64,000 nucleotides of DNA from Vibrio sp. 10N.286.49.B3 (GTDB taxonomy: Bacteria; Pseudomonadota; Gammaproteobacteria; Enterobacterales; Vibrionaceae). Shown here piece after piece: positions 10,119-21,735 of the stretch; position 1 is the stretch's first letter, and each line of letters begins with the position of its first letter. The notes beneath the pieces were generated by a model. The model saw nothing but the letters and a program-made list of their open reading frames with translations. It had not been told where the DNA came from and searched no databases. The stretch lies in the NCBI RefSeq assembly GCF_002873395.1, contig NZ_MCUV01000009.1, positions 1-64,000 of the forward strand. Direction: 5' to 3'. The translations under genes and the position numbers were made by a program.

Positions 10119-13100
10119 TTACAACGACTCAACCAATGCTTGTACTTCAGAGGGTTGCTTAGGCTCATTACCAAAACCTCGCAAACCAACAACATGAACA
10201 TGCTCATGATCTTTAAACACCTTACGTACCAATTTGTACGTTGTCCCCTTCTCTGGGCTGATGTTTTCTGGTGCAGCAATTAATAACTGCATACCTAAGC
10301 GATCACACAACTCAAACAGTGTATTGATGGACTTTGTATCTAAACGTGCCGCTTCATCAAGGAACAATAAACGACAAGGAATAATATCTTTGCTACGTAA
10401 ACGACGCGACTCTTCTTCCCAGCTCTGCACCACCATCAACAGAATTGACTGACCAGTACCAATCGCCTCACCCGTTGATAGCGCACCAGATTCCGCTTGC
10501 AACCAACCATCAGAGCCACGGTTAACTTCCACAGAAAGCTCTAAGTAGTTACGGTAATCCAGTAACTCTTCACCTAAGATCTGTGGTGAGCGCTGACCCA
10601 TATCAATATGTGGGTTAACACGTTGGAACAACTTCGCCATCGCCTCTGAGAAGGTAAAGCGTGTCGTTTCAAACAGGTCTTTGTGCTGCTCTTGCTGTGT
10701 TGCCAAGCCAGAAAGCAGGATCTCATGACTTTCACGGATCTTAACGTTTAAGCGTACCCCTTTCACTTGACCAAAGTAGATATTAGACAAACCTTGGTTC
10801 AGCATTCGGATACGGTTTTGCTCACGCTGAATGGTTTTCTGAATAATACTCGCAACCGATTCAGAGCTGATAGCCAGTCGATTCTCACGCTGAGTTAGCT
10901 CTTCTGTTAAACGAGCCAGTTCAACTTCCATCTCTTCAATTGCTTCAACAGGATCATCAGTATGAATAATATCTTGACGAATACGCTCACGTAGATGCTG
11001 GTAAACCGCAATGTAAAAGAGAACTTTACGCTCTGGATGTGCATTATCTTCCGATAAACGTAACGCATCACGTAAGTCATGATTGTCGGCAACCGCTAGA
11101 CGTAGTGCGCCCAATGATTTATCTGACATTGAGCGTAATTCACTTGCCGATAGGTAGGCAAGTTCACGGCGGTGTAAGCGACGCTCAACATCATTCTCAC
11201 GTGCTAAACGTAATACTGAGCACCAACCAGCTTTCGCGTTAACAACAACAGTACGTAGTTCAGCGTACTCTTTCAGTACCTTCTTCAAACGCTTTGCCAG
11301 TGCTTTCATTTCAAGCTCTGTCGAGGTGATCGTGCGCTCATACTCACTCTTGCGAGTACGTGAAACCTGCAGACGCTCTTGAAGCTCATTACGACGATTT
11401 AACGCGCGATCAGCAGCACCTTCATCAGGTGTAATACCAAATTCTTGCAGTTCTTGCTTAAATTCTTGTACCGTTTCTAGCTTAGCTTGATGTGAACTCT
11501 TTAGTGAAGCCAGTACTTGATTGTATTGGTTCATCTGACCTTGAGCTTGCTTAAGCCCTTCACGACTGATCGTTCGAGCTTGTTCGGCTTGAACTAACTT
11601 CGCTTTAAGCTGTTCGCTAAGTTCACTGCTTTTATTGAGTAGCTCTTCAGAGTCTTGGTAAGCAAAGTAGTGACGACGCTCAGCCAAATCAGCCAGTGCA
11701 AACATTTGAGTTTTTAATGTTTGTAACGCTTGATCGGCTTGTTGATACGTTGATTTAAGCGAGTCAAACTGCTCTGGATCGGTATCTAAAACATTCGCAA
11801 CACGTTCTAATTCTTTAACGGTTTTACCATGGCTCGCTAGGAAAGCTTTCGCCTCACTTAATTGTGCCAGCTTTTGCTCAACTTCATCGAGACGCGCCTG
11901 CAATGATTCATCTTCAATAAAGCGGATCATTGGTGCCAATTTATCTAAAGCCGATAGCGCTTGCTTGCTCACATTCAGTTGGCTGCGCTGCTGTTGCTCT
12001 TTTGTTTCTAAGTCCGTTCGCTGACGAATCGCACCATTTAGCTGCTCGCGAGCCGTTGCAATTGTTTTTTCTGGATCAGCGTTAAAAGCAACCTGTAGAT
12101 GCTGAGCGACAAAATCATTAAACGCTTGATATAGACGTTGAAGTTTCTGTGAATCAAAAGCCACTTTCGCATGCTTCTCAACCACTTCATCACGCTCTTC
12201 ACGTAGCGCTTCTAAACGCTGCTCACGTGCTGCACGACCAAATAGTGGGATCTCTGGGAAGCGAGAATAACGCATTTGACGGTCATTAAGTTGAACGCAA
12301 ACCGCGCCTTCTAGCTCTTCGGCATTAAATGAGCTGTCATCAAACGCATCGATATCCCCTTCAAGAATATAAAGGTCTTCTGGGCAATCATCTAAATCCA
12401 CCAGCTTTTCTTTGATGCCATCGAGATCAGAAACAACAATCGCGTGACGAGCTGGACCGTACATAGCACTGAAGTATGGTGCATCAGAAAGCGTAATATC
12501 ATCATAGATTTCAGATAATAATACACCGCCAAGCGTATCAGCTAAGCCTTTTAAGCGAGGATCATTAGAACCACCTGGAGACGCTAGGTATTCAATTTCT
12601 TGCTCTAGTTGTTGACGACGCTGAGCCAATTGCTCTTTCTTGATTGAATCATTTTTTTCACTTTCAAGTACCTGCTGCATTTGAGTCATAACCGCTTGGC
12701 TACTCTCTAATTCTGCACCACTTTGATCGCGCAATACTTCCAAACGTTCATTCGCCACTAGCCATGCTGGTGCTAACGCTTGGTATTTTTTAATCGTCGC
12801 CTGGCTTTCTTGCTCAAGGTGACGCAGTTCGCCACGCTGTTCACGCAACTCTTCTTGTGAAAACTCTAAAGAGTCCACTTGTAATGTATGACGTTCACGC
12901 TCTTCTTCCAGCACTAACTCATCACTTAACACGATTTGATGCGCGAGTTGATAATCGTTAACGAGTTTCTGAGCTTGATTCTGCTGGCTACGACTACGTT
13001 CTAAGTCTCTATGTTGAGCACGCCATTGCTGTTCATTTTGAGCGGTATTATCAGCGTTTCTCGCTTGCTCAATGATCGCTTTAGCACTCGCCGCAGCATC

Positions 13101-14576
13101 ATTACGCTCAACTTGACCAACAACACGCTTAACAAGCGCAAAAGCTTGCTCAAATTGCTGCGCCGCTGCAGAAGACATATCTAATTTATGCTTCAATGCC
13201 AATAATTGAGTCGTCTTATCATCTTCATCGGCTTTGAGCGTTGCAAGCAAGGTTTGCGCGTTTTCTGGTGTGATTGAATCATCTTCAATCAATTGCTGCG
13301 CTTTCGTCAGTGCTTGAACCGCTTGCTGATATTGCAGTGCACGCGTTTGTTGAACATCCAATGCTTGTTGGTAGTCAGCCAGTTGCGTTTTTAGGCTGTC
13401 GACTTCTTCTTCAGAAACCGATGCTTGCTCTTCAGTTTGAAGTACGCGTTCTTGCGCTTCTTCAACCACCATCATCTGCTCTTCAAGGCGTTCGCTTAGT
13501 TCTTCAAGATCTTCTTGGTAGCGAGCAATTTTTTCTTGTTGGCGCAGTGCATTTTGAACCAATTGAAGATGATCAGAGGCGGCTTGATGATCTTGTTCAA
13601 GTCCTGATTCCTGTTCAGAGAGCAGCTCTAACTCCTCTTGAACACGGTTAAGCAGGTTGTTTTGTTCAATCAAGGTTGCGCGTGAACCAAAAAGTTCACC
13701 ACGCAATGCCATCGTCTGCTCTAACTTGATACGACGATCATTAGCATGACGCATGTAATCAGCAGCAACATAATTGGTTGATTCTGTAATTAGGTGCTTG
13801 AACAGATCACGATCGGTTTGCGTTACTTTGATCGCATCTAGTGTCAAACGGTTTTCACGTAGTGCCGATTCCATATCTTGGAAAGCTTTCTTAACACCAC
13901 CATTTTGCGGTAGTAGGTAATCACGTAGAGAGCGCGTTATCGCACTAGAAATACCACCATAAAGTGATGCTTCAATCAGACGGTAGAACTTCGAACGATC
14001 AGAGCTATTGCGCAGTTTCTTAGGTACCACGCCGTATTCAAACATTTGGCTGTGGTACTCAACAATCGAAGTAAAGGCTTTGTATTGCGCCCCTTCAATT
14101 TGAGCAACCGACTCTTTAATTTCATTTTGCTGACGTACGCGAGCGTGACTATCTGATACCGTTTCAACTAAGATATCCGTTGGCTTCACATTACTTGGTA
14201 AGCCTTGAATCAGAAACGGTTTAATATCCACTTTTTTATCGCGTCCAGCCACTTGCTGAAGCTTAACGACAAACAATAAACGCTGGTTACGCGAGTTAAC
14301 AACATCAAGTGCGGCATAACAGGCACCAGGTTGTAACTTACCGTATAGCCCTTTATCTCGTGATGACTGCGAGCTACCCGCTTCTGTTGTGTTTCTAAAG
14401 TGAAGTAAACTTTGGTCAGGAATCAAAGCAGTAATGAACGCTGCCATTGTGGTTGATTTACCTGCACCGTTACCACCAGAAAGAGTGGTCACTAAGCTAT
14501 CAATATCAAAGGTACGTGCAAAAAAACCGTTCCAGTTGATCATAGTTAGTGATTGATATTTGCCTCTTTCAATCAT
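10119..14576 (-). CDS. mukB: Chromosome partition protein MukB (SMC-like)
   Basis: The large SMC-like ATPase of the MukBEF condensin, which folds and segregates the chromosome. At 1485 residues it is nearly the E. coli length (1486). Features in order: N-terminal head with Walker [10 protein letters not shown] (about 34-42); a long coiled coil rich in Gln/Glu/Leu; a hinge around residues 640-790; a second coiled coil; and a C-terminal head with the ABC signature region ([17 protein letters not shown]) and Walker [13 protein letters not shown]. Its ATG overlaps the mukE stop codon (ATGA), showing translational coupling in the mukF-mukE-mukB operon. Confidence 0.98.
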   Translation of the reverse strand: MIERGKYQSLTMINWNGFFARTFDIDSLVTTLSGGNGAGKSTTMAAFITALIPDQSLLHFRNTTEAGSSQSSRDKGLYGKLQPGACYAALDVVNSRNQRLLFVVKLQQVAGRDKKVDIKPFLIQGLPSNVKPTDILVETVSDSHARVRQQNEIKESVAQIEGAQYKAFTSIVEYHSQMFEYGVVPKKLRNSSDRSKFYRLIEASLYGGISSAITRSLRDYLLPQNGGVKKAFQDMESALRENRLTLDAIKVTQTDRDLFKHLITESTNYVAADYMRHANDRRIKLEQTMALRGELFGSRATLIEQNNLLNRVQEELELLSEQESGLEQDHQAASDHLQLVQNALRQQEKIARYQEDLEELSERLEEQMMVVEEAQERVLQTEEQASVSEEEVDSLKTQLADYQQALDVQQTRALQYQQAVQALTKAQQLIEDDSITPENAQTLLATLKADEDDKTTQLLALKHKLDMSSAAAQQFEQAFALVKRVVGQVERNDAAASAKAIIEQARNADNTAQNEQQWRAQHRDLERSRSQQNQAQKLVNDYQLAHQIVLSDELVLEEERERHTLQVDSLEFSQEELREQRGELRHLEQESQATIKKYQALAPAWLVANERLEVLRDQSGAELESSQAVMTQMQQVLESEKNDSIKKEQLAQRRQQLEQEIEYLASPGGSNDPRLKGLADTLGGVLLSEIYDDITLSDAPYFSAMYGPARHAIVVSDLDGIKEKLVDLDDCPEDLYILEGDIDAFDDSSFNAEELEGAVCVQLNDRQMRYSRFPEIPLFGRAAREQRLEALREERDEVVEKHAKVAFDSQKLQRLYQAFNDFVAQHLQVAFNADPEKTIATAREQLNGAIRQRTDLETKEQQQRSQLNVSKQALSALDKLAPMIRFIEDESLQARLDEVEQKLAQLSEAKAFLASHGKTVKELERVANVLDTDPEQFDSLKSTYQQADQALQTLKTQMFALADLAERRHYFAYQDSEELLNKSSELSEQLKAKLVQAEQARTISREGLKQAQGQMNQYNQVLASLKSSHQAKLETVQEFKQELQEFGITPDEGAADRALNRRNELQERLQVSRTRKSEYERTITSTELEMKALAKRLKKVLKEYAELRTVVVNAKAGWCSVLRLARENDVERRLHRRELAYLSASELRSMSDKSLGALRLAVADNHDLRDALRLSEDNAHPERKVLFYIAVYQHLRERIRQDIIHTDDPVEAIEEMEVELARLTEELTQRENRLAISSESVASIIQKTIQREQNRIRMLNQGLSNIYFGQVKGVRLNVKIRESHEILLSGLATQQEQHKDLFETTRFTFSEAMAKLFQRVNPHIDMGQRSPQILGEELLDYRNYLELSVEVNRGSDGWLQAESGALSTGEAIGTGQSILLMVVQSWEEESRRLRSKDIIPCRLLFLDEAARLDTKSINTLFELCDRLGMQLLIAAPENISPEKGTTYKLVRKVFKDHEHVHVVGLRGFGNEPKQPSEVQALVESL

Positions 14577-15304
14577 ACTTCACCTTCTAATTCTGTTTCT
14601 GTACTGCTGTGGAGATCACTGTCTGACTCCTCATCTAATAAACTGCCTTGATTCGGCTCTGGGCTGTGTACAATCACGGCTTCACCATCACGAATTAAGC
14701 GTAATTGCGCATCTCGCATATCATCACCCACTCTTACGTCAGCACCGAAACGGAAAACGGCTTCACTAATACGGAATTTGCCCGTTTCACCAATAGAGAT
14801 GATCATACCAATACGACGTAAACGACGCAGAGCGGTACGAACCTTATCAAACAGTTTTTCTTTATCTAGGTCTGAACCTGATGCGCGGTTTGTCACCAAC
14901 TTCATCAGCTTATTTTCATCAGCAAGCGTCAGTAACTCTTCAAAAAGCTCTTGGTTACTAAAGATACCTTCATGAGCTAATCGCTCTGGGCTTAGGTATA
15001 AGAAACACAATACCTTACCTACCAGCATTTCTAATTCCGAAAGAACACTTCGAGAAATTAATGATGTTGAGCGTGGGCGTAAATAGAAAAAGCCTTCTGG
15101 TGCTTTCACTAGCTCGGTATTATAACGTTGATAGAAGTGTGCTAACTCCATTTCAAAATCATTTAACAAAGCATGATTATCTAAGTCTTCACTTGAAATA
15201 TGCTTGCCCGCTCGTAGCATACTATCTAACGCAGGGAAAAGAGGGTTAGATATTGCTTTTACCAGGTTTTCTGGCATGTAATCGTCAGTATTTGTTGATG
15301 ACAT
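14573..15304 (-). CDS. mukE: Chromosome partition protein MukE
   Basis: Winged-helix (kite) subunit of the MukBEF condensin that binds MukF and regulates the MukB ATPase. The start is set at ATG 15304 ([18 protein letters not shown]), giving 243 residues and matching the known N-terminus; an upstream in-frame start at 15385 would add 27 residues encoded inside mukF. Family core: [46 protein letters not shown] and VFRFGADVR. The acidic, Ser/Glu-rich C-terminal tail is typical. It overlaps mukF by 20 bp and mukB by 4 bp. Confidence 0.96.
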   Translation of the reverse strand: MSSTNTDDYMPENLVKAISNPLFPALDSMLRAGKHISSEDLDNHALLNDFEMELAHFYQRYNTELVKAPEGFFYLRPRSTSLISRSVLSELEMLVGKVLCFLYLSPERLAHEGIFSNQELFEELLTLADENKLMKLVTNRASGSDLDKEKLFDKVRTALRRLRRIGMIISIGETGKFRISEAVFRFGADVRVGDDMRDAQLRLIRDGEAVIVHSPEPNQGSLLDEESDSDLHSSTETELEGEV

Positions 15305-16622
15305 TTGCTTGTACCTTTGCGCCAAAATCATTAATCGATTGCCAATCTGGTTGAATGGCTTGGTAGTCCGACTCTGAGTAGCCAAGACGAACGGCTTGAT
15401 CGACCACGATACGTGCTAAATCAAAATGGTGTGTGCGAGGGTGAGTCGTTAGATAATCTCGTAAAACCAACCCTAAATCTATTGGCGTTCCTTGCTCTTT
15501 ATGAATTCTTAACATGTCAGCAATGCGCCCTGAAAGCTCATCATTCACTTGCTGGAACTCTTCATATTCAACTGCGACAGGAACCTGCCCCATCACTTCA
15601 TCATCACGTAAAACCAGCGCTTCATCGCGTAAGTCGCTTAAACGCTCAGCTTCAGCATGGACTAAGAACCATGGCATATCGAAGTAATCGGTCACTGATT
15701 GGCGTAAACGTTGACTAAAGGCGCGGTTTTTATCCATATCAATTGCGGTACGAATAAACTTATGCACATGGCGATCATAACCAATCCATAAATCAATCGC
15801 TTGTTGACCCCAACTTGTGATTCGGTCTAGCTTCATCTGTAAAGAAAAGAGTGCTTCGCCAACAAACTCCAATTCAGCATCACCATAGATAATTTCTTGT
15901 ATATCTAAAATTTGAGTCTGAAGTTCATCTCCTGCCGCTTGCAGGGTATCTTGCAGTTCTTTTAATGTATCTGATGTCTCTGACAGTAATGATTCACAGT
16001 TATTAATCGCTTCTCGCCAATCTTTATTTAAAAGCTCAGCAATTTGTAGCTTAACTGACTGCTGCTGTTCATCCATTACACGTTGGTTTAAATCGATTTG
16101 ATCGAAAATCTCACCAACTGAATATTTAAGAACACCATACACATTTTTTTGCCAATGACCTGGCGTACCACCTTTTTGTGCCGACTCAATTGCCTTCGCC
16201 ATTTCATCTGCCACCATGGATAGCTGAATTGAAAGTCTTAGCTTAGAGAATTGACGATGACGTAAATAGTAATCGGTAATTCCAATCGCAAGTGGCGACA
16301 AACGATAGATGCTTGCTCCATCGGTGATTTCGCTGGTAAAACGACTAATTAATTTCTGCTTAACCAGTTCGTTAATAGCATTGTTAGCACGGAAAGAAGA
16401 GGCTTCCCCCGTTGCTTCAAACAGTCGAGTAACGATGGTAAATGCATCATGCAGTTCACCTTCTCCTAACTCTTCATCAAATCTCTCATTACTCAGCACG
16501 GCGATCGATATTAAAAAGGCTAATCGCTCTGAAGATAAGTTCAGTGAGAAATCATGCTGCTTGACCCAGCCGACCAACTCATCAATTGGCTGCTCTTGCG
16601 CAGTTTGAGTTATATCACTCAT
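15285..16622 (-). CDS. mukF: Chromosome partition protein MukF (kleisin)
   Basis: Kleisin subunit that bridges MukB heads and recruits MukE. The 445-residue protein has the N-terminal dimerising winged-helix domain ([27 protein letters not shown]), a central helical region with coiled-coil character (about 170-260) and a C-terminal winged helix contacting the MukB head ([24 protein letters not shown]). It is the first muk gene, 53 bp downstream of cmoM, with which it is probably co-transcribed as in enterobacteria. Its 3' end overlaps mukE. Confidence 0.97.
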   Translation of the reverse strand: MSDITQTAQEQPIDELVGWVKQHDFSLNLSSERLAFLISIAVLSNERFDEELGEGELHDAFTIVTRLFEATGEASSFRANNAINELVKQKLISRFTSEITDGASIYRLSPLAIGITDYYLRHRQFSKLRLSIQLSMVADEMAKAIESAQKGGTPGHWQKNVYGVLKYSVGEIFDQIDLNQRVMDEQQQSVKLQIAELLNKDWREAINNCESLLSETSDTLKELQDTLQAAGDELQTQILDIQEIIYGDAELEFVGEALFSLQMKLDRITSWGQQAIDLWIGYDRHVHKFIRTAIDMDKNRAFSQRLRQSVTDYFDMPWFLVHAEAERLSDLRDEALVLRDDEVMGQVPVAVEYEEFQQVNDELSGRIADMLRIHKEQGTPIDLGLVLRDYLTTHPRTHHFDLARIVVDQAVRLGYSESDYQAIQPDWQSINDFGAKVQANVINKY

Positions 16623-16675
16623 GGTTATTCCTGTTGTTCTGACTCTTTAATACACACATGTTGTCTACTGCCATT

Positions 16676-17458
16676 TTATTTGACTTTCTTCGCCCAAACA
16701 TGAATGTAACGTCCTAGCGAGAGGTAAGGCTCTGTGCGGCATAGTTGCCTTTCCAGCGCAATTACATCTTCGGTTTGATAGTCGCCCATGTACTCCATAT
16801 TACCTATGTAGTCACTAAATGAGCGGATACCTGATTTACCACAGATCTCAAAACCAGCGTCTTCGATCCATTGATAGACCTCTTCTGGCTTCAAGCCTTT
16901 TTGTGGCTGTAGTTTAAATCGTTTTCGGTGTGGCATGCCATCTAATACATGAGGAATATTGCCACAAATAACATTTTTTAGTACCAAACCGTGATGGTTA
17001 TAAAACATGATGGAGGCTACCCCACCTGCTTTTACTTGTTTTAAGACGATCTCTAATGCGGTCTTAGGGTCGACAAGCCACTCCATCACAGCATGAAAAA
17101 GAACCATATCGACGGGTTCATTTAAATGGGATTCAATTTCTTGAACCGCGGAATGAATGAATTGATACTGCTCAAGTAGATCGTTATTGGTGATCTCTTG
17201 TTTAGCCAGTTGCAGCATTTCAGAAGATAGATCACATAGTGTGATTTGATGTCCGAGTTGTGCTATTTTTTGCGACACTTGTGCAAGTCCCCCACCCGCA
17301 TCGAGTACATGCAGTGGCGGTGTTATGTCTGATAAAGAGGCTAATGCACACTCTAAATCTTCCCATACTATGGTCTGGCGTATAGCGCCTTTATCGGACC
17401 CGTAAATATTTCTTGCAAATTTGTGGGCAATATCGTCGAAATTTCGGTCTTCAGTCAC
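16676..17458 (-). CDS. cmoM: tRNA cmo5U34 methyltransferase CmoM (SmtA)
   Basis: Methylates 5-carboxymethoxyuridine 34 of tRNA to its methyl ester, the step after CmoA and CmoB, whose genes lie about 10 kb upstream. The 260-residue class I methyltransferase has the motif VLDAGGGLAQVSQKIAQLGH (residues 45-64), where Ala-Gly-Gly-Gly is the SAM loop, and family stretches such as DRNFDDIAHKFARNIYGSDKGAIRQ. It precedes mukF in an arrangement conserved from E. coli and is divergent from elyC. Confidence 0.95.
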   Translation of the reverse strand: MTEDRNFDDIAHKFARNIYGSDKGAIRQTIVWEDLECALASLSDITPPLHVLDAGGGLAQVSQKIAQLGHQITLCDLSSEMLQLAKQEITNNDLLEQYQFIHSAVQEIESHLNEPVDMVLFHAVMEWLVDPKTALEIVLKQVKAGGVASIMFYNHHGLVLKNVICGNIPHVLDGMPHRKRFKLQPQKGLKPEEVYQWIEDAGFEICGKSGIRSFSDYIGNMEYMGDYQTEDVIALERQLCRTEPYLSLGRYIHVWAKKVK

Positions 17459-17572
17459 GGCAGGTTAGGTTATCATATTAAATCGTGCTGCTATTCTGTC
17501 ACAGGTTTAGCAGGAATAAAGAGGGTGTGCCCCTTTTTATTATCAAGTGGTGTTTTTTCGGGCTATTTATCT

Positions 17573-18394
17573 ATGTTTGAGCTGAAAAAAGTCGTGTCAT
17601 CCTTATTGATGCCGCTTCCTGCAATGCTAATCCTCGCTTTTTTGGGATTAATGCTAATTATGTTTACCCTACGCAGAAAGACGGGATGTCTCATTATCCT
17701 ATTTTCTCTGTGTGGCATTTATCTGGTTTCTTTCCAGCCAGTCTCCTCTCGTCTACTGATGCCTTTAGAGCGAGAGTACACCGCTTTCTTACCGGTCGAT
17801 CAATCCATCGACTATATTATGGTGCTTGGTAATGGTCATGTTGTTGATGATCAAATTCCGCCAACATCGGAGCTGAGTCGAGCTGCTTTAATGCGCTTGA
17901 CTGAAGGTATTCGTATCATGCGTATATACCCTGGCTCTAAACTTATTCTCTCTGGTTACAGTGGTGGTTCCGAAATGAGTCACGCACGCATGATGGCAAG
18001 AGTGGCACTTGCACTTGGTGTACCTAAGCCGGATATCATTTTATTAGAGACAGCAAAAGATACTTGGGAAGAAGCTCGTCAAGCCGCGGCTTTCATTCAA
18101 GATAAGGAAATGATTCTCGTGACTTCAGCAAGCCATATGAAACGAGCAATGTATGAGTTTAATTCAGCTGGCATGCACCCCTTACCGGCGCCAACCAACT
18201 TTTTGGCACAAACTAAGATTAATCAGCCATGGGATAAATATGCACCAAAGTCTCGCTATTTAGAGCAAACTGAAATCTATTGGCACGAAACCTTAGGCTC
18301 TATGTGGCAATCTATTCGTGACTGGGTAAATAGCGAACCAAAACAAGTTGAGCTATTGCCTGGTGAAACACCGGCAATGGAACCTTTTCAGTAA
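17573..18394 (+). CDS. elyC: Envelope biogenesis factor ElyC (DUF218, YcbC/YdcF-like)
   Basis: Inner-membrane protein; E. coli ElyC supports peptidoglycan assembly and undecaprenyl-phosphate use. The start at ATG 17573 (MFELKKVVSSLLMPLPAMLI) gives 273 residues. Upstream in-frame codons back to 17423 would run into the divergent cmoM start region and add an unlikely Cys-rich leader. There are two membrane segments (about 11-31 and 37-57), then a DUF218 domain with YIMVLGNGH (about 83-92), the GSKLILSGYSGG turn, and the terminal VTSASHMKRAMYEF motif. It ends at a shared terminator with torR. Confidence 0.92.
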   Translation: MFELKKVVSSLLMPLPAMLILAFLGLMLIMFTLRRKTGCLIILFSLCGIYLVSFQPVSSRLLMPLEREYTAFLPVDQSIDYIMVLGNGHVVDDQIPPTSELSRAALMRLTEGIRIMRIYPGSKLILSGYSGGSEMSHARMMARVALALGVPKPDIILLETAKDTWEEARQAAAFIQDKEMILVTSASHMKRAMYEFNSAGMHPLPAPTNFLAQTKINQPWDKYAPKSRYLEQTEIYWHETLGSMWQSIRDWVNSEPKQVELLPGETPAMEPFQ

Positions 18395-18417
18395 ATACTG
18401 ATTTTTAATCACGCAGC

Positions 18418-18482
18418 AAAAAGCCGAACCATTGTATGCCTCTTCCTCGTTGAAAGGCATATTACTGATTCGGCTTTTTTCT
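18418..18482. terminator. Bidirectional terminator between elyC and torR
   Basis: The outer stem AAAAAGCCGAA/TTCGGCTTTTTT encloses an inner ATGCCTC/AAGGCAT hairpin. It has T runs on both strands, and the genes are convergent. Confidence 0.85.
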
Positions 18483-18525
18483 TATCTGATTTACTTGTCC
18501 GATTAAAGATTAATTATCTACAGGG

Positions 18526-19236
18526 TTAATCCCCAGCAAACATGTAACCTTCACCGTGTACGGTAACAAAGATTTGTGGATTCTTTGGATCAAACTCCAT
18601 CTTTGCTCGCATTCTACGAATAAGTACATCAATAGTACGATCGTTAGGCGCATCAACGCGATGACTGATCATATTTAAAATACGCTCTCGGCTGAGCACT
18701 TGATTCGGATAAGAAGATAAAGCAACCAGCAGTTCATATTCTGCTTTGGTTAGTTTGACCGGTTCACCATTCTTGCTTAATGCTCTACGTTGAATATCAA
18801 ACGTCCATTCAGCAAAGTTAACAATATGGCTATTGTCTTCTGTTTTGGTTGGTTCATTGGTTCTGCGCGCGGTAGAAATACGCCATAATAAATTTTTGAC
18901 TCTAACCAGCAATTCGCGCAATTCAAAAGGCTTAGTGACATAGTCATCGGCGCCCATTTCTAAACCAACAATTTTGTCTATGCTATCCGTGCGACCTGTG
19001 ACAAGAATAATCCCTACATCTGATTGACTGCGCAGTTCTCGCGTCAGCATCAGACCATCTTCTCCAGGTAAATTGATATCCAGCATGATGATGTCGACAG
19101 CATTAGTTTGTAATACTTCTCTCATTGCAGAGCCATTGTCAGCTTCACTAACAATATACCCTTCATTCTGGAAATAACCCACTAACTTACTGCGAGTTAC
19201 GAGATCATCTTCTACGACCAGTACGTGATAGCTCAT
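18526..19236 (-). CDS. torR: OmpR-family response regulator TorR
   Basis: DNA-binding response regulator of the TMAO-respiration two-component system. The 236-residue protein has a receiver domain (1-120; acidic pair EDD near 9-11, phospho-acceptor Asp 53 in MLDINLPG, Lys in VTKPF) and a C-terminal OmpR/PhoB winged helix (about 135-235; LTKAEYELLVALSSYPNQVLSRE, RTIDVLIRRMRAKME). The TorR assignment rests on overall likeness plus the divergently encoded TorD. The cognate sensor genes and torCA are not in the window. Confidence 0.9.
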   Translation of the reverse strand: MSYHVLVVEDDLVTRSKLVGYFQNEGYIVSEADNGSAMREVLQTNAVDIIMLDINLPGEDGLMLTRELRSQSDVGIILVTGRTDSIDKIVGLEMGADDYVTKPFELRELLVRVKNLLWRISTARRTNEPTKTEDNSHIVNFAEWTFDIQRRALSKNGEPVKLTKAEYELLVALSSYPNQVLSRERILNMISHRVDAPNDRTIDVLIRRMRAKMEFDPKNPQIFVTVHGEGYMFAGD

Positions 19237-19273
19237 TTACACCACTTCTTAAATTAAATTTTATAAGGCGAAT

Positions 19274-19422
19274 CTATTCATAAACAGTCATAATTCTAGC
19301 GGTAACTTTTACTTCTAGCAAAAAGTTATTTTTTTTATCCTTGCTGATTGATGTCTCCACCTGTTAACTTTTTTTCATATTTAATTATTTATTATCACGA
19401 CTATAGTTATTGCTATTCATCT
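19274..19422. promoter_or_regulatory. Possible TorR-binding decamers between torR and torD
   Basis: Two same-orientation decamers, CTATTCATAA (19274-19283) and CTATTCATCT (19413-19422), each match 8 of 10 positions of the E. coli tor box CTGTTCATAT. One lies near each divergent gene start. Binding by TorR is inferred; two 8/10 matches in AT-rich DNA could be chance. Confidence 0.35.
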
Positions 19423-19466
19423 TATTTGGGTAACATAGCTTAATAACTATTTTGGAGTGAAATATC

Positions 19467-20111
19467 ATGCAAGAAATGAAAGCGTTTAATGAAAAACGTG
19501 CTGAAATATACTGGTGGCTATCAAGTTTATTTGCGCATGAGTTAACGCAAGAGCAAATCGAACAATATCAAAGCCAAACTATTCGCTCTTTTCTGTCTGG
19601 TTTAGGTGAAAATGAACAACTAGCGCCTTCTGTTGAAGCTTTTACTTCTGCACTAAACAAGTTGCAATCCCGTGAAGATGCTCAATTAGAGTTAGCCGCT
19701 GATTTTTGTGATTTGTTTTTAAAATCAGATAAAAATGCAGCCCTACCCTATGCGTCTATGTATATAGGCAAAAAAGGGCTGTTAAATGACGTACCAGCTC
19801 AAGAGATGGAAGCACTATTGGCTAAACACAATGTCATGGTTAATCGAGATCTTAATGAGCCCGCTGATCACATTGCAATTGAACTCGATTTTTTAGGTCA
19901 TCTAATCATTCAATCAAATAGCTTAACAACTGACGATGAAATGAATGCCGCTCTAGAATTGCAAGCCGAGTACATCAATTTACACCTCTCAACTTGGGTA
20001 CCGCTTTTTGCACAGAAGTGTTCTGAGTTCGATCAATTTGGTTTTTATGCCAGCGCCGCAGAGTTGCTAACCAACTTTTATCAATTAGATCTCATATTCT
20101 TAACCGAGTGA
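19467..20111 (+). CDS. torD: Molybdoenzyme chaperone TorD
   Basis: Cytoplasmic chaperone that protects apo-TMAO reductase TorA and helps insert the molybdenum cofactor before Tat export. The 214-residue all-helical protein carries the TorD/DmsD signature [12 protein letters not shown] at 131-142, plus [12 protein letters not shown] (93-104). GGAG lies before the ATG. It is divergent from torR with possible tor boxes between. No torA or torC is adjacent, so the enzyme must be encoded elsewhere. Confidence 0.9.
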   Translation: MQEMKAFNEKRAEIYWWLSSLFAHELTQEQIEQYQSQTIRSFLSGLGENEQLAPSVEAFTSALNKLQSREDAQLELAADFCDLFLKSDKNAALPYASMYIGKKGLLNDVPAQEMEALLAKHNVMVNRDLNEPADHIAIELDFLGHLIIQSNSLTTDDEMNAALELQAEYINLHLSTWVPLFAQKCSEFDQFGFYASAAELLTNFYQLDLIFLTE

Positions 20112-20459
20112 TCTGATTTAAAATCATACTTAAAGTCAATAGATTACATTGCTACCTACCACTTAATGATAATTTTATTGTTAATTAATTAAATACACTG
20201 GGTATGCAAATAATATTCAGTGTATAATTATTGATCCTTCGCTACTCTCGGTCTAAAATTGTGAACGCAAACGATTAAATATGTAATAATTAATAATCGA
20301 CATTACAATTCGGTTTTTCCGTTCTGTTTACTTATTACCCGATCTAAGCGATTAACCTTGCTGCACTACAATACATTGCAGCCTTTTCGAATAGAAAGAT
20401 CATTTACTGCCCTTTTCATCTATGACTTGTACTAAGGGGAGTATTCAATAGGACATTCC
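20112..20459 (+). other. torD-purR intergenic region
   Basis: A 348-bp gap. It contains the PurR-type operator at 20265-20280 and an AT-rich promoter region. I saw no convincing terminator after torD and no small gene. Confidence 0.5.
20265..20280 (+). promoter_or_regulatory. PurR operator (purR autoregulation)
   Basis: ACGCAAACGATTAAAT matches 12 of 14 fixed positions of the PurR box ACGCAAACGNTTNCGT. It lies about 180 bp before purR, fitting the autoregulation known in enterobacteria. The left half is perfect and the right half is degenerate. Confidence 0.65.
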
Positions 20460-21464
20460 ATGGCTACCATTAAAGATGTTGCACGCTTAGCTGGCGTTTC
20501 AACGACCACTGTCTCTCACGTGATTAACAAAACTCGCTTTGTTGCAGAAGCGACACAAGAAAAAGTAAACAAAGCGGTTGATGAACTTAACTATGCACCA
20601 AGTGCTGTTGCTCGCAGTCTAAAATGCAATACGACACGCACGATTGGCATGTTGGTTACTCAATCAACTAACCTGTTTTTTTCAGAAGTGATTGATGGCG
20701 TTGAAAGCTACTGTTACCGCCAAGGTTACACGCTAATTTTATGTAACACCGGTGGTATTTATGAAAAGCAGCGTGATTATATTCGCATGCTGGCAGAAAA
20801 ACGTGTCGATGGTATTTTAGTAATGTGTTCAGATTTCACTGAAGAGTTGCGTCAAATGTTAGATCGCCACGCTGATATCCCAAAAGTAATCATGGATTGG
20901 GGTCCTGATAGCTCACAAGCCGATAAGATTATTGATAATTCAGAAGAAGGTGGCTACCTTGCGACAAAATACCTACTTGATCGTGGTCATACTGATATCG
21001 CTTGTTTAAGTGGACATTTTGATAAAGCGGCTTGTAAGGAACGTATTCACGGCTTTAAGCGCGCTTTAGATGAAGCCAATATAGCCATTAATGAAGACTG
21101 GTTACTTGAAGGTAACTTTGAGTGTGATACAGCAGTACTGATGGCTGATAAAATTTTAGCGATGGAAAAACGCCCTACTGCTGTTTTTTGCTTCAATGAT
21201 ACCATGGCACTGGGTCTGATGAGTCGTCTGCAACAAGCTGGACTACACATCCCAAATGATATCTCGATCATTGGTTATGACAACATTGAGCTGGCAGAAT
21301 ATTTCTCTCCACCTTTGACAACGGTTCACCAACCAAAGCGACGCGTGGGTAAAACTGCCTTCGAAATTTTGTTAGAGCGAATCAAAGATAAAGAGCACGA
21401 TAAACGCATCTTTGAAATGCATCCTGAAGTAATAGAACGAAATACCGTAAAAAGATTAAACTAG
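20460..21464 (+). CDS. purR: Purine repressor PurR (LacI family)
   Basis: Represses purine biosynthesis genes when bound to hypoxanthine or guanine. The 334-residue protein has an N-terminal LacI helix-turn-helix ([28 protein letters not shown]), the hinge helix [12 protein letters not shown] (about 48-59) and a periplasmic-binding-type effector domain ([18 protein letters not shown] to the end). The first 60 residues are nearly those of E. coli PurR. It sits between torD and the tfoY riboswitch. Confidence 0.97.
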   Translation: MATIKDVARLAGVSTTTVSHVINKTRFVAEATQEKVNKAVDELNYAPSAVARSLKCNTTRTIGMLVTQSTNLFFSEVIDGVESYCYRQGYTLILCNTGGIYEKQRDYIRMLAEKRVDGILVMCSDFTEELRQMLDRHADIPKVIMDWGPDSSQADKIIDNSEEGGYLATKYLLDRGHTDIACLSGHFDKAACKERIHGFKRALDEANIAINEDWLLEGNFECDTAVLMADKILAMEKRPTAVFCFNDTMALGLMSRLQQAGLHIPNDISIIGYDNIELAEYFSPPLTTVHQPKRRVGKTAFEILLERIKDKEHDKRIFEMHPEVIERNTVKRLN

Positions 21465-21480
21465 TCTCATATCCCCTTGA

Positions 21481-21508
21481 ACAAAACTGATACGGATATC
21501 AGTTTTGT
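21481..21508 (+). terminator. Hairpin terminator after purR
   Basis: A perfect 12-bp inverted repeat, ACAAAACTGATA/TATCAGTTTTGT, with a CGGA loop, 16 bp after the purR stop codon. The T run is inside the 3' arm rather than after it, so termination may be moderate. Confidence 0.65.
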
Positions 21509-21625
21509 GATCTAATAAGTGATAAATCGCTATACAAAAAAAGTTACATGGTGCTATTATTTATTGGATCAACCTCACACTTTTGATTTCTATAGTCTTT
21601 GGTTGACCACAAGAAACAGTAATGA

Positions 21626-21715
21626 GTCACGTACAGGGCAAACCATTTGAAAGGATGGGACGCAAAGCCACCGGCCTTAGTCAATAATTTTGATAGGTAG
21701 CGGGGTTGCCGATAG
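21626..21715 (+). ncRNA. Cyclic-di-GMP-I (GEMM) riboswitch upstream of tfoY
   Basis: The stretch contains the conserved GEMM-I elements in order. TCACGTACAGGGCAAACC is the P1/P2 5' core. A hairpin with a GAAA tetraloop (CCATTTGAAAGGATGG) follows, then GACGCAAAGCCACCGGCC, then a variable P3 stem, and GGTAGCGGGGTTGCCGA closes it. This is the class that includes Vc2, found upstream of the V. cholerae tfoY homologue. It starts about 212 nt before the tfoY ATG. A hairpin at 21736-21760 is a candidate expression platform. Confidence 0.96.
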
Positions 21716-21735
21716 TAATGTTTAGTACAAATATT

